IMG/VR virus record: IMGVR_UViG_3300036770_007945
Location: 64,001-128,000 of that record
Direction: 5' to 3' (one strand)
Source of the DNA: a virus
Length of the DNA stretch: 64,000 nt
Shown here: in pieces, positions 48,108 through 56,245 of the stretch
How positions within the stretch are numbered: position 1 is the first letter of the stretch
Layout of the letters: the number at the start of each line of letters is the position of its first letter
Program-made: the position numbers and the translations under genes
The notes under the pieces: generated by a model
Seen by the model: only the letters and a program-made list of their open reading frames with translations
Told to the model about the DNA's origin: nothing
Databases searched by the model: none

Positions 48108-49205
48108 ATGTTCGACATTAAAAATAATCAAAGTTCAGGTCTCTTCCTCAAAGGCGATTTAGGTCTGAGTCGGTTTGATAACCCGCGATATAAATGGTTA
48201 AAAAAGCTTTGGGGAGATCAAGTTGCATACTTTTGGAAACCTGAAGAGATTAATTTAACAAAAGACTCTACCGATTTTAAAAATCTTTTTGAACACGAAA
48301 AAAGAATTTTTTTAAGCAATATCAAATATCAAGTATTATTAGACAGTGTTCAGAGTGTTTCTCCTGGACAGGCGTTGAAGCCTTTCGTTTCTGACGCTAT
48401 GCTTGGTCAGTGGATTACCGCTTGGGAGTTCTTCGAATCTATACATTCTTACTCCTATTCTTATATCATTCAGCAGGTTTTCGGAGATCCTACTCCTGTG
48501 TTTGACAGCATTAACTTAGATGAAGAGATTGTAGCTAGAGCCAACCCTTTAATTAGTTACTATGAAAAGCTAGTGAAATGCTCTTTTGAAATTAAATACG
48601 ATAAGCAGAACAACTTATTATTGACACAAGAGAGAAAGGAAGAGATCATGAAGATTTTATACCTAACCTTGATTAGTGTATATTGTTTAGAAGGAATAAG
48701 ATTTTATTTGAGCTTTGCTTGCTCCTTTATTTTCGCTGAGAATAAAAAAATGGAAGGTAACGCTAAGATTATTACGTTAATTGCAAAAGATGAAGCATTA
48801 CACTTTAATGTGGTTAAACATATAATCAATCTTCTACAAGAAGGTAAAGAAGGAGAGGAGTGGGTTAAAGTAACACAAGCTTGCGCCCAAGAGGTTAAGG
48901 ACTTGTTTAATGCTGTAGAAGAACAGGAGACTAGATGGGCACAATATCTATTCAAAGATGGACCTCTACTTGGCTTTAATCTTGAGGTAGCAAAAGACTA
49001 TTTGAAATATCTGGTTCATGATAGAGCTAGAGAAATAGGGGTCTCTCTTAGTAACAGTAAACCAAAAAACCCGCTGACTTGGATGAGAAGCTATCTAGAC
49101 AGCAGCGTGCGTCAAGTATCTCCTCAGGAAACCGAAATAACTTCTTATCGAGTAGGAGAGATCAATGTCTCTGTGCCTATAGATGATTTAGATCTCGACA
49201 TTTAA
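48108..49205 (+). CDS. nrdB: class Ia ribonucleoside-diphosphate reductase, small (beta) subunit
   Basis: 365 residues. The di-iron ligands are all visible: Asp in VLLDSVQ, Glu and His in FFESIHS, a later Glu in the LTLISVYCLEGIRFY helix, and Glu and His in KDEALHFNVVKH. The radical Tyr is in HSYSYSY, two residues after the helix partner, as Tyr122 in E. coli. The C-terminus ends in acidic DDLDLDI, which would dock on NrdA. It makes the tyrosyl radical used by NrdA (3085-5472). Just upstream is a run of five TTTAA units and a single sequence resembling the 22-bp repeat of the hub. Its own terminator-bounded promoter suggests separate control from nrdA. Confidence 0.97.
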   Translation: MFDIKNNQSSGLFLKGDLGLSRFDNPRYKWLKKLWGDQVAYFWKPEEINLTKDSTDFKNLFEHEKRIFLSNIKYQVLLDSVQSVSPGQALKPFVSDAMLGQWITAWEFFESIHSYSYSYIIQQVFGDPTPVFDSINLDEEIVARANPLISYYEKLVKCSFEIKYDKQNNLLLTQERKEEIMKILYLTLISVYCLEGIRFYLSFACSFIFAENKKMEGNAKIITLIAKDEALHFNVVKHIINLLQEGKEGEEWVKVTQACAQEVKDLFNAVEEQETRWAQYLFKDGPLLGFNLEVAKDYLKYLVHDRAREIGVSLSNSKPKNPLTWMRSYLDSSVRQVSPQETEITSYRVGEINVSVPIDDLDLDI

Positions 49206-49230
49206 ACTCTTTAACTCCAATATGTAATTT

Positions 49231-49758
49231 ATGTTAAAAATAAATAAAAGCTTTTCTGGTAAAAATACAATTAACACAGAATCCTTATCTTTATTACTAA
49301 GTGGGGCCTTAGCTCGTCAATTAGAGAGAGATAAGTTACTAACCTTAGCTTTAAAATGTCATCTTACTCAACACATCCTCCAGAGCTTTGAATGTTCCGT
49401 AGATCCTTTAATTACTGAATTCAATTCTACAGATCTACAAAAACCTCAAGGCTTACAATCCTTAAAAGTAGAAAGACGAATAACCTATAAATATAAGAAT
49501 AGCTACGATTTAGATTATAAAAGGTTGTCCGAAGTGATTTCATCAGGTTTAGATTCAGGTTTAAAAGAGTGGAGTCAGAATTTCAGGCTCGAAGAAAGAC
49601 TTCAAGAAGGACTTCAAGAGAAATCCTTAAAACCCTTTAAAAAGCTCAGCAGAATCTTAGTGTTTCCCCTTTTAGTATCTAAACTTATTAGAGTTGCTAG
49701 AAACTCATTTAAACGTGAGCTTAAACATCCTAACCTTACACCTAACAACTCCCTTTAA
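49231..49758 (+). CDS. hypothetical protein, 175 aa
   Basis: I do not recognise this protein. It is helical and basic toward the C-terminus, with LSLLLSGALARQLERDKL near residue 20 and a late stretch KKLSRILVFPLLVSKLIRVA that is hydrophobic but interrupted by Lys. It follows nrdB by 25 bp and is probably co-transcribed. Confidence 0.6.
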   Translation: MLKINKSFSGKNTINTESLSLLLSGALARQLERDKLLTLALKCHLTQHILQSFECSVDPLITEFNSTDLQKPQGLQSLKVERRITYKYKNSYDLDYKRLSEVISSGLDSGLKEWSQNFRLEERLQEGLQEKSLKPFKKLSRILVFPLLVSKLIRVARNSFKRELKHPNLTPNNSL

Positions 49759-49793
49759 TTTTAATATAATTAATAAAGAACTTACTAGAGAAC

Positions 49794-50369
49794 ATGACTA
49801 TACCAAATCAATATTTTGAAGCAATTTTTTCTTCCTCTTTGGGAGAAATAAGTTCAAGCAAGAAAGAACTTTTTTATAAAAAATATGATGAATTTAAAAG
49901 CACAACTCCTTTTGACATAGCGCGATTTGCAAGAGAGTTGGGTATTAATCTTTTTGGATCAAAAGATTTTAAGGATTCTCAAAGTGGTAAGATAGAATAT
50001 GATGCGGTCACAAAGAACTACAGTATATACATAAACGCCAATCATTCTATGAATAGAATTATTTTTACTTTAGCTCACGAAATAGGGCATTTTTTCTGTG
50101 ACCAAGACTATTTAGAAAAAAATTCATTTATCTTAGAAGATCAGAAAATAATTAATTCTCTTGGGCGAGACTCTGCGGTAGTCGATGAAGATATTATTAG
50201 AAGGGAGGTAAGGGCAAATAAATTTGCAGCGGAACTTTTGGTGCCTACAGAAAAATTTAAAGAAGGTTGGAAAAGTGGAAAAACAATCGAAGAGATTGCA
50301 AAAACATATGGAGTCTCGCAAGAAACAATAAAATATAGAGCGGCTAATGTGCTAGGAGTTATTCTATGA
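49794..50369 (+). CDS. ImmA/IrrE-family metallopeptidase
   Basis: 191 residues. The zinc-peptidase motif FTLAHEIGHFF places HEIGH at residues 95-99, and the third ligand region REVRANKFAAELLVP follows, exactly as in ImmA/IrrE proteins. The last 35 residues (EEIAKTYGVSQETIKYR) resemble a helix-turn-helix. ImmA cleaves a phage-type repressor in ICEBs1, and IrrE-like proteins trigger stress responses; here no partner repressor is seen. It may act on a host regulator or belong to a small defence or toxin-antitoxin unit with the membrane protein that starts 4 bp before its stop (ATGA overlap). Confidence 0.87.
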   Translation: MTIPNQYFEAIFSSSLGEISSSKKELFYKKYDEFKSTTPFDIARFARELGINLFGSKDFKDSQSGKIEYDAVTKNYSIYINANHSMNRIIFTLAHEIGHFFCDQDYLEKNSFILEDQKIINSLGRDSAVVDEDIIRREVRANKFAAELLVPTEKFKEGWKSGKTIEEIAKTYGVSQETIKYRAANVLGVIL

Positions 50370-50677
50370 ACACTAGTCTAAATAGCTTTAAAGTAGATAC
50401 GCTAGATGATCTAAAAAAACATAAAGATATATCGAATCATCAGCTTTTAGAAAAAGTCAAAAATTGCGCTGTAAATGTTTTAAGATTTGGTATGTGGACG
50501 ATTTCTATCGCTTTCACAATTTATATTGTTCGGTTTTTATATCTAACATCCTTCACAGATAACGAGGCAATGATAACAAGAATGCAGGATATAATTGTTA
50601 AAGTGTCTGGTTGGGCACTTTTTGTATTAAGCCAAGCAGGTCTTATAAAGAGAGATGGTAAAAATGAAGAAAAATAG
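50366..50677 (+). CDS. small membrane protein coupled to the ImmA-like gene
   Basis: 103 residues. Two hydrophobic segments are visible: about residues 38-60 (RFGMWTISIAFTIYIVRFLY) and 79-97 (VSGWALFVLSQAGLI). The N-terminal 35 residues are soluble and charged. The start overlaps the metallopeptidase stop by 4 bp, implying that the two are made together. The function is not known; partner or target of the peptidase is possible. Confidence 0.65.
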   Translation: MNTSLNSFKVDTLDDLKKHKDISNHQLLEKVKNCAVNVLRFGMWTISIAFTIYIVRFLYLTSFTDNEAMITRMQDIIVKVSGWALFVLSQAGLIKRDGKNEEK

Positions 50678-50813
50678 CAAAACCAAACAGCCTAAAAAAT
50701 CTCAACACGATCTCTTTAAAGAGACAACTAAAGAGCATGGCTGCAACGAAAATTTCGACCTAAAAAAAGCTATTAAAAAAATCTCAAAAGTCGAAATGAT
50801 TTTTAATTTTTAG
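50664..50813 (+). CDS. small basic protein, 49 aa
   Basis: The frame MKKNSKTKQPKKSQHDLF and onward is Lys-rich with no hydrophobic segment. It starts 14 bp inside the preceding gene and ends before the 50857 gene. It is kept because the genes here are tightly packed and the start is well placed, but at this size it is uncertain. Confidence 0.4.
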   Translation: MKKNSKTKQPKKSQHDLFKETTKEHGCNENFDLKKAIKKISKVEMIFNF

Positions 50814-50856
50814 TAATGTCAAGTATATAAACGCGATTAATTTTAGTTTCCCCTTT

Positions 50857-51324
50857 ATGAACAAGAAACATATAAAACTTCAAAGCAATCAGAAAAAAGC
50901 GTCTTCTAAAGAAAAGACCTCTAAAGCTAAGACTCGGAAAAAGTTTGTAGTTAGCGAAAAAGAAAACTCTTTATCTAAAACACCTCTTAAGACATCTCAA
51001 CTACCTGATAATGTTATACAATTCCCTACAGACCGGATCAAACCTTTAGTGACTATTTCGCCTGAAAAAAGTAAAGTTGCTCTTGAAGATGAAGAGTTAG
51101 AATTTTGTATTAAGCAATTAGTGTTAACAGAGAATCTTGCTAATCATATAAGAAATTTGATAGAGGAATTGACTTACGCTTATGAAAACTCGCTGTTAAG
51201 GGACTCATTGATTCTAACAAAGGAATTTCCGGTAGTTAAGGTTAAAGAAGGAAGAAAACCAGAGAAAATCGAAGATTTTGACGTCAAACCTTTTATTTTA
51301 TCTCTGCGAGTAGAACGCAAATAA
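50857..51324 (+). CDS. hypothetical protein with basic disordered N-terminus, 155 aa
   Basis: I do not recognise this protein. Residues 1-45 are Lys/Ser/Thr-rich and probably disordered. Residues 80-155 form a small helical/strand domain (LEFCIKQLVLTENLANHIRN). It is a plus-strand gene among small genes. A nucleic-acid-binding tail is plausible from charge alone. Confidence 0.6.
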   Translation: MNKKHIKLQSNQKKASSKEKTSKAKTRKKFVVSEKENSLSKTPLKTSQLPDNVIQFPTDRIKPLVTISPEKSKVALEDEELEFCIKQLVLTENLANHIRNLIEELTYAYENSLLRDSLILTKEFPVVKVKEGRKPEKIEDFDVKPFILSLRVERK

Positions 51325-51369
51325 CTTTATTTATTTACTTATTTATTACTAACAATTAAAAAAAATAAT

Positions 51370-51690
51370 ATGTCATCTGAAATAAACTATACTACTATCA
51401 AAACTGCAGCCATCACAACCTTGAAAAGGGCTATTACTATACAAGATAAAATAAACAGTCTTCTGATGTCTTTTTGGGTCAAGCTTTTAGATCAGCAGAA
51501 AGATAATCGCATCACTAGAGGTTTAAAAATTTTAATTAAGAATTCCGCAACAGCCCTCTTTCTAAATACCTTACTTTTTGCTGCTATCGGCCATATCTTT
51601 GGAGGTTTAATAAACAATATATTATTCTATGCTAGCGCGTTGAATATTATAGTTTTCCTAGCTCGTATCTTGAAATGGGAGGATAAGTAA
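51370..51690 (+). CDS. small membrane protein, 106 aa
   Basis: Residues about 55-75 (SATALFLNTLLFAAIGHIF) and 80-98 (NNILFYASALNIIVFLARIL) are two membrane helices with a short turn, after a soluble basic N-terminal half. This hairpin layout is seen in small phage holins and antiholins, but no direct match is claimed. Its stop overlaps the next start by one base (TAATG), so the two are translated together. Confidence 0.6.
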   Translation: MSSEINYTTIKTAAITTLKRAITIQDKINSLLMSFWVKLLDQQKDNRITRGLKILIKNSATALFLNTLLFAAIGHIFGGLINNILFYASALNIIVFLARILKWEDK

Positions 51691-51854
51691 TGAAGTTTAT
51701 TCTTATAGGCGGCATAATAGTAATAACTTTAGTTTCTATTGGAGTTAAGAAAGAGTTGGAGAGTTTTTCAGCCTCCTCTAGTCGTGAAAACTTGAAAGCG
51801 AAAAGAGTTCTCGAAGAGCTACAAAAAGATCTCAAGAAAAACCTCAATAATTAG
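51690..51854 (+). CDS. small single-helix membrane protein, 54 aa
   Basis: MKFILIGGIIVITLVSIGV is one N-terminal membrane segment, followed by a charged helix with KAKRVLEELQKDLKK. It is read from a start that overlaps the previous stop (TAATG). The topology resembles an inner-membrane anchor with a coiled tail. Function unknown. Confidence 0.58.
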   Translation: MKFILIGGIIVITLVSIGVKKELESFSASSSRENLKAKRVLEELQKDLKKNLNN

Positions 51855-51919
51855 TTGACTTTTAAAATTACCGCTTCATAATAAGAGATAATTTATTTTT
51901 TAAATCAATCTACTAAATT

Positions 51920-52177
51920 ATGAACAAAAGTCAAAGAATATCATTTATAATAAAAGTTGTCTTACTGTTACTATCTCTAATAGTTTCGTCAATCATTTAT
52001 AAACAGCAAACAGAGATCTCTCGCTTAAATATCTTGCTCGATGGATGCCCTGCAGTAAAAGAGTTACGAGACTTTGATGTAGAATTCGTAGACGACTCTG
52101 CCGACGCTGAAGTAGACTATCTTTATCAGAATTATGATACAAAGTCTGATAAAGATTTCGGAAGTAATGAAAATTAA
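51920..52177 (+). CDS. small membrane-anchored acidic protein, 85 aa
   Basis: Residues 9-28 (FIIKVVLLLLSLIVSSIIY) are one membrane helix. The rest is acidic, with FVDDSADAEVDYLYQNYD, and would face either the periplasm or the cytoplasm. A single Cys follows the helix at a distance that does not form a lipobox. No known family recognised. Confidence 0.6.
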   Translation: MNKSQRISFIIKVVLLLLSLIVSSIIYKQQTEISRLNILLDGCPAVKELRDFDVEFVDDSADAEVDYLYQNYDTKSDKDFGSNEN

Positions 52178-52189
52178 AAGTAACAAATA

Positions 52190-52333
52190 ATGACTAAAGA
52201 ACTATTAAAATTTATTCTGTTAATAATTATGTTTAGTTATCTTCTACATATGTTGTATTTTAAAAATAGATATATAGAAGAGCCTTACACTATTAGATAT
52301 CCAGCGGAATTTAAAAAGAACCTTACTAATTAA
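52190..52333 (+). CDS. small membrane protein, 47 aa
   Basis: MTKELLKFILLIIMFSYLLH is an N-terminal membrane segment, followed by a short basic and polar tail. The start is 12 bp after the preceding stop. It is part of a run of six closely packed small genes, five with membrane helices. Confidence 0.5.
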   Translation: MTKELLKFILLIIMFSYLLHMLYFKNRYIEEPYTIRYPAEFKKNLTN

Positions 52334-52344
52334 TATTTATATTT

Positions 52345-52515
52345 ATGAAAGAGACGTTGATACTATATTTATTTGCCTTATGCTGTTTCGGTTTTATCTT
52401 GTATTGGGCTCCCCTTCTAAGTTATATCTTTTTAACTTTAGGGATTTTACTGGTTTCCGGGATACTTGTAAATGCGTTGCGAGAGCTTTATACTTACTTC
52501 AAAGAGTCCGATTAA
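52345..52515 (+). CDS. small two-helix membrane protein, 56 aa
   Basis: Two hydrophobic segments (LILYLFALCCFGFILYW and SYIFLTLGILLVSGILV) separated by a short loop, then a charged C-terminus. The size and hairpin topology are holin-like, but a different holin candidate sits with the spanins at 62293. A 180-bp spacer with no visible gene follows before the exported nuclease. Confidence 0.52.
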   Translation: MKETLILYLFALCCFGFILYWAPLLSYIFLTLGILLVSGILVNALRELYTYFKESD

Positions 52516-52696
52516 TTTTAAAATAGTGGTAGCTTTACTTACAGTAGTATAGATTTATTTATTACCTATTAGATAAAATACCTAATTAAACTAGGATATA
52601 AAATATTGTTGATTAATTTATTAAAATTTTTAAATATCATAGGATTTTTCAACGATATTACTATTAATATTATTTATAACGTAAAGCTCTTCTCCC

Positions 52697-53566
52697 ATGT
52701 TAAATAAAATACTTTCTTTCTTAGTAGCTTCTGTTTTTGTTAGTCACCTCTTTTTAACGGATAATGCCTTAGCATTTAAACTTAGTGGGGTGTCTCCCTC
52801 ACAACCCGCAAGTTATTGTCTGTATGAGATTTATAATCTACGTCTAAATAGTGGCCAAAAAAGATTTCAAGATAAAGTCATTTCGGATTGTAGAAAAGCT
52901 TATATGAGTTACTTCGATACGGAAGCGAGGATTCCTTTAGTAGTCTATTACAAGGTAGATAAAAACAAAGTATTAGGTTGTGCAAAAAGGGCTGAAAGTT
53001 TTCGAGCAAATCCTTACATTAATTCATCAGTAGACCCTTCAATCTATAAGAAATCTGGCTTTGATAAAGGTCATATGGCTCCCAGCAGTGATATGGCTTG
53101 GAGTTTGGAAATAGAGGAAGAGTCATACTTAACAACAAACATTGTTCCGCAGCTTCCGAACTTCAATAGAGGTTTATGGAGAAGCTTGGAAAGTGCCATT
53201 AGAAACCACATAATAACTTCTAACGAAGACTTTATAGTCATCGTTGGAAGCTTATACAATAAAGAATCTAAGCTCCTGAAAAATAAAGTAGTAATCCCTG
53301 ATGCTTTTTTCAAAATACTGATTAACGAAGACAAAAAAACTATACGTGCGTGGAAAATACAGCACAAAGCCTTTCTAGAAGAAGTTGTCGAAGAACACTC
53401 GCTAAATAACTATAGAGTAACTATCAACGACCTACAGCGAAATATCTACGAACTTCAAGGCTACAGACTAGCAATACCTCCTACTTATCAGGAGGAAGGT
53501 TTAATGGTAGGTTTACAGGGAAGCACCTCTTTTTATAATAAAACGAAGCAGCAGAAATGCCATTAA
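52697..53566 (+). CDS. exported DNA/RNA non-specific endonuclease (Serratia nuclease family)
   Basis: 289 residues. Residues 1-26 are a signal peptide (Lys, hydrophobic core, LTDNALA cleavage site). The catalytic motif is GFDKGHMAPSSDM with His126, the counterpart of DRGH in Serratia nuclease. The magnesium-binding Asn lies in TNIVPQLPNFNRGLW. It would cut DNA and RNA in the periplasm or outside the cell. Pairs of Cys (41, 65, 95) could form a disulfide, fitting export. A phage gene for a secreted nuclease is uncommon. Possible roles include destroying rival phage DNA during entry, degrading extracellular DNA, or recycling nucleotides. No membrane anchor or immunity gene is evident. Confidence 0.9.
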   Translation: MLNKILSFLVASVFVSHLFLTDNALAFKLSGVSPSQPASYCLYEIYNLRLNSGQKRFQDKVISDCRKAYMSYFDTEARIPLVVYYKVDKNKVLGCAKRAESFRANPYINSSVDPSIYKKSGFDKGHMAPSSDMAWSLEIEEESYLTTNIVPQLPNFNRGLWRSLESAIRNHIITSNEDFIVIVGSLYNKESKLLKNKVVIPDAFFKILINEDKKTIRAWKIQHKAFLEEVVEEHSLNNYRVTINDLQRNIYELQGYRLAIPPTYQEEGLMVGLQGSTSFYNKTKQQKCH

Positions 53567-53627
53567 TGTTTAGTAGATAGAAAGCCAGAAATTTAAAATT
53601 TAAACTTTATTTATAGTATTTTAGTTT

Positions 53628-54014
53628 ATGATTCTAATCTTAGAAGATTCCATAGTTAATTTAATGACCTTTATAAGAGCCTTTACCTTGAGATATAAGG
53701 ATCTAGTAGTGTTAGGAGTGAGAACTCCTACTGATGCAATAAAAGCAGTAGAGGAAAACGCTGATAAACTAAGAGGTGTATTGATAGACTACCACCTTAA
53801 TATGCCTGATTATAGAGGGAGTGATTTTGCATCTTATCTAGACAACAATTATCCTGAGTTGCCTTACGTCTTCGCCTCATCGCATAGTGATTTACCTCTT
53901 GCAGGGGTCAAACATACTTTAAACATAGGGAAAACTTTGAATGATAGCTTTTTTTCTCACGTTGAATCTTGGCTTGTTGTGAAAGAAACACAAGAAAATT
54001 CTGAGAAGAGTTAA
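53628..54014 (+). CDS. receiver-domain-like protein (second CheY-like)
   Basis: 128 residues. E6-D7, D54 in VLIDYHLNMP, S84/S85 in FASSH and K102 in NIGKT correspond to the acidic pair, phosphate acceptor, Ser/Thr and Lys of receiver domains, so it is probably phosphorylatable. It diverges more from classic CheY than the 9414 protein does. No output domain follows. The two receivers are on opposite strands and far apart, so they are not a recent tandem copy. Its last 4 bp overlap the convergent 54011 gene. Confidence 0.78.
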   Translation: MILILEDSIVNLMTFIRAFTLRYKDLVVLGVRTPTDAIKAVEENADKLRGVLIDYHLNMPDYRGSDFASYLDNNYPELPYVFASSHSDLPLAGVKHTLNIGKTLNDSFFSHVESWLVVKETQENSEKS

Positions 54015-54808
54015 TCAGCCTTTTTCTGAGCCCCGAATAGCTTTTTTCTTTTAGGGTAATATCGTGTCGGATTCGCTCCAGAGTTTAAAACTCCTGGTGA
54101 AGTTAGATAGTCTAGGTTATCTTTAAAGAAAGGAATCACTTCTTGTTTAATTTGTTGAACACGCGATTGTAAACGTTTAAGGTAAGCAAGTAAGGTTTGA
54201 GCGTAGATTGCAAGATATCGGACATTACCTTCGTAAATATCGAAACCATAATACATCAAGATTTCTAAAGATTTAAGAGTATTTTTTTCAACAATAGTTA
54301 AATGTTCAGGGTGATGAATTAAATCTACTAATTCCTCAAAAGGTCTTAACATTTCTTCGGCATCAATAACAAACCACCCAAATTTATCACCTTTATTAGT
54401 AATTTTAGGATTGCTTGCACTAAATAGATTTCTTGAGGTTTCCCAAATTGAAGTAGCTTCTTGTAAGAAGTCTGAAGCCTTAAGGTTGATGAATGCCTGC
54501 CAAGCTTTCTCTAGAGTATCGGCGTCGAATTCAATAGAATCTACCTGCCTCGGATTAAAATTTTTAATTTTTTGGTCAATAGCAAACCAACGCTTACCGT
54601 CGTAAGACTTACAATTACTTTCTATAAATAAAACAGCTTCTTTTATACATTTAAAATCCTTAATCCAGTTAGGAGCCTTGAGTGAGTATAAGGAGATTGA
54701 TTCAGGATCATTCTGCAATGCGTTAGGAGATAAATCTCTAGCCAGTTCTTTTAAGATGGCTTGACGTGTTGACGCTTTGAGGTCAGAAATTTTTATAATC
54801 TTGGACAT
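54011..54808 (-). CDS. tag-bearing hypothetical protein, paralogue of 28288 gene
   Basis: About 265 residues from ATG 54808; ATG 54823 would add five residues. The N-terminus IIKISDLKASTRQAILKEL carries the shared tag. A middle segment with FAIDQKI, SIWETSR and later FGWFVIDAEEMLRPF (near residue 165) aligns with the 28288 protein, identifying a two-member family. The C-terminus is basic (RYYPKRKKLFGAQKK). Function unknown. It is a lone minus-strand gene between plus-strand genes, downstream of a metallophosphoesterase gene. Confidence 0.7.
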   Translation of the reverse strand: MSKIIKISDLKASTRQAILKELARDLSPNALQNDPESISLYSLKAPNWIKDFKCIKEAVLFIESNCKSYDGKRWFAIDQKIKNFNPRQVDSIEFDADTLEKAWQAFINLKASDFLQEATSIWETSRNLFSASNPKITNKGDKFGWFVIDAEEMLRPFEELVDLIHHPEHLTIVEKNTLKSLEILMYYGFDIYEGNVRYLAIYAQTLLAYLKRLQSRVQQIKQEVIPFFKDNLDYLTSPGVLNSGANPTRYYPKRKKLFGAQKKAD

Positions 54809-54884
54809 GGATTTATTTGGCATTAGTTTAGCAAAAACTTGTTTAAAAATTAGAAAGCTTAGACAATATCTAATTTATGTGGTA

Positions 54885-55664
54885 TTAAATAGTAATTAAA
54901 ACTCCTTTAGGATCAAAACCCTTATTTACTTGGTGTAGGTGATAACCATAAGGATTGGAAACGATTATAAGTTGATCTCCTAAAGACCTATAATCAGATT
55001 CGTGGGTGTGTCCATAAAACCACAAGGAGTTAGTAGGCAATTCGTAGAACAAATCCTGTATTCCTGTTGCACAAAAGGCAGATGTGAAATCCGAGACAGG
55101 AAAAATGGAATCTGGATTGATTATCGGTGAGTAGTGCGTGATAACAACTACAGGTTTGTTTTTATCAGAAGATTGGAGGAAAGAGGAGAGTTTATCTCGA
55201 AAAACCCAATATAGGTTATATTGATCATGCACAGACATCTTATATGTAGCGGAAGCTTGTATCTTTTTAAAATCATTAATACTACCTTGAATACGTTGCA
55301 TTATTACAGGGTTGCCTTTTTGAAAATCTGTCCACATAGTGCCCCCAAAAAACGTAACCCCTTCAATAGTAATGCTTTCGTTATCAAGAAAATAGATTTG
55401 AGGTAAATGTTTATAGATAAAATCTCGGAATTTTTGATTACTATCCGCGATTGACTCTCTATTATTATAATATTCATGATTTCCTGCAACAAACAAGATA
55501 GGTTTATCCCAAGTTTTAACAAGATTTAAGAGGGCTTCTGGATACTCAAAAGAGATAATATCTCCCGCAAGTATTAAAATATCAGCAGCCTTTTGAGTAT
55601 CCTTCGGAATCGCGAAAGGGTTGTTAAACTCTAAATGTAGATCACTGTATAGTGCACAAATCAT
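54885..55664 (-). CDS. metallophosphoesterase
   Basis: 259 residues with all calcineurin-family motifs: YSDLHLE (D-x-H), ILAGDI, VAGNHEYY (GNHE), VITHYSP and WFYGHTHES (GHxH). The fold cleaves phosphoester bonds in nucleotides, proteins or nucleic acid ends. It is too short and lacks the extra domains of Mre11/gp47, so it is unlikely to be the partner of the gp46-like ATPase. It starts near the divergent 55800 gene and precedes the 54011 gene on the minus strand. The substrate is not predictable. Confidence 0.88.
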   Translation of the reverse strand: MICALYSDLHLEFNNPFAIPKDTQKAADILILAGDIISFEYPEALLNLVKTWDKPILFVAGNHEYYNNRESIADSNQKFRDFIYKHLPQIYFLDNESITIEGVTFFGGTMWTDFQKGNPVIMQRIQGSINDFKKIQASATYKMSVHDQYNLYWVFRDKLSSFLQSSDKNKPVVVITHYSPIINPDSIFPVSDFTSAFCATGIQDLFYELPTNSLWFYGHTHESDYRSLGDQLIIVSNPYGYHLHQVNKGFDPKGVLITI

Positions 55665-55799
55665 AAACGATGCTTAAAATATTTAAAAGTAAAACAATTA
55701 TTTTAGTTTTTCTTTCTCTAAAAAGCAATAAGAAGTTGCTTTCAATTTTCATATACTTTATTATAAAAACATTATATAAATCTTAATAAGCGAACGTTT

Positions 55800-56228
55800 A
55801 TGCCTCTTGAGAATCAACTCAACTCGTGGTTACATAAAAATAAGAATACCTGTAGATACAGAGTCTGTTATGCGCAAGGCTGTTTCTTATTCTTTACCGA
55901 TATAGGAGAACTACAGAATTTATCTGGAGATTTTTGGGAAGAATCAGACTGGAACTTTTACGCAACACAACCTTTAAGATATTGTGAAGGACTTCAAATA
56001 AAATTATTACAGGATACCGATTTTTTAATAGTAGCCGTGAAAAACCAAAATTTTCAAGTTAACCTTCGACCTGATATCACTTTCAAAGATATTCTTAAGA
56101 AAGATCACCCTTTATTCTTTTATCAGGGTCAAGGTATATACGTAGGAGAGTGTCTAGAAAGTATTCTTTCTCTCCCAGAGATAAGTATTTATATAAATAT
56201 GTGGGATTTAAAAGCTATTAATAATTAA
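55800..56228 (+). CDS. hypothetical protein upstream of groEL, 142 aa
   Basis: I do not recognise this protein. It is aromatic-rich (many Phe, Tyr, Trp), with a central YCEGLQIKLLQDTDFLIVAV strand segment, and looks like a small beta-rich domain. It is not GroES: it is longer and lacks the mobile-loop pattern. It ends a few bases before groEL, so the two are co-transcribed, which hints at a link to folding. Confidence 0.62.
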   Translation: MPLENQLNSWLHKNKNTCRYRVCYAQGCFLFFTDIGELQNLSGDFWEESDWNFYATQPLRYCEGLQIKLLQDTDFLIVAVKNQNFQVNLRPDITFKDILKKDHPLFFYQGQGIYVGECLESILSLPEISIYINMWDLKAINN

Positions 56229-56245
56229 CTAAAGTGGTAATAACT

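Noticed and set aside
54885-55664. gp47/Mre11 partner of the gp46-like ATPase
   Set aside because: All phosphoesterase motifs are there, but the protein is too short and lacks the capping and C-terminal domains; it is also 20 kb away. Kept as a general metallophosphoesterase.
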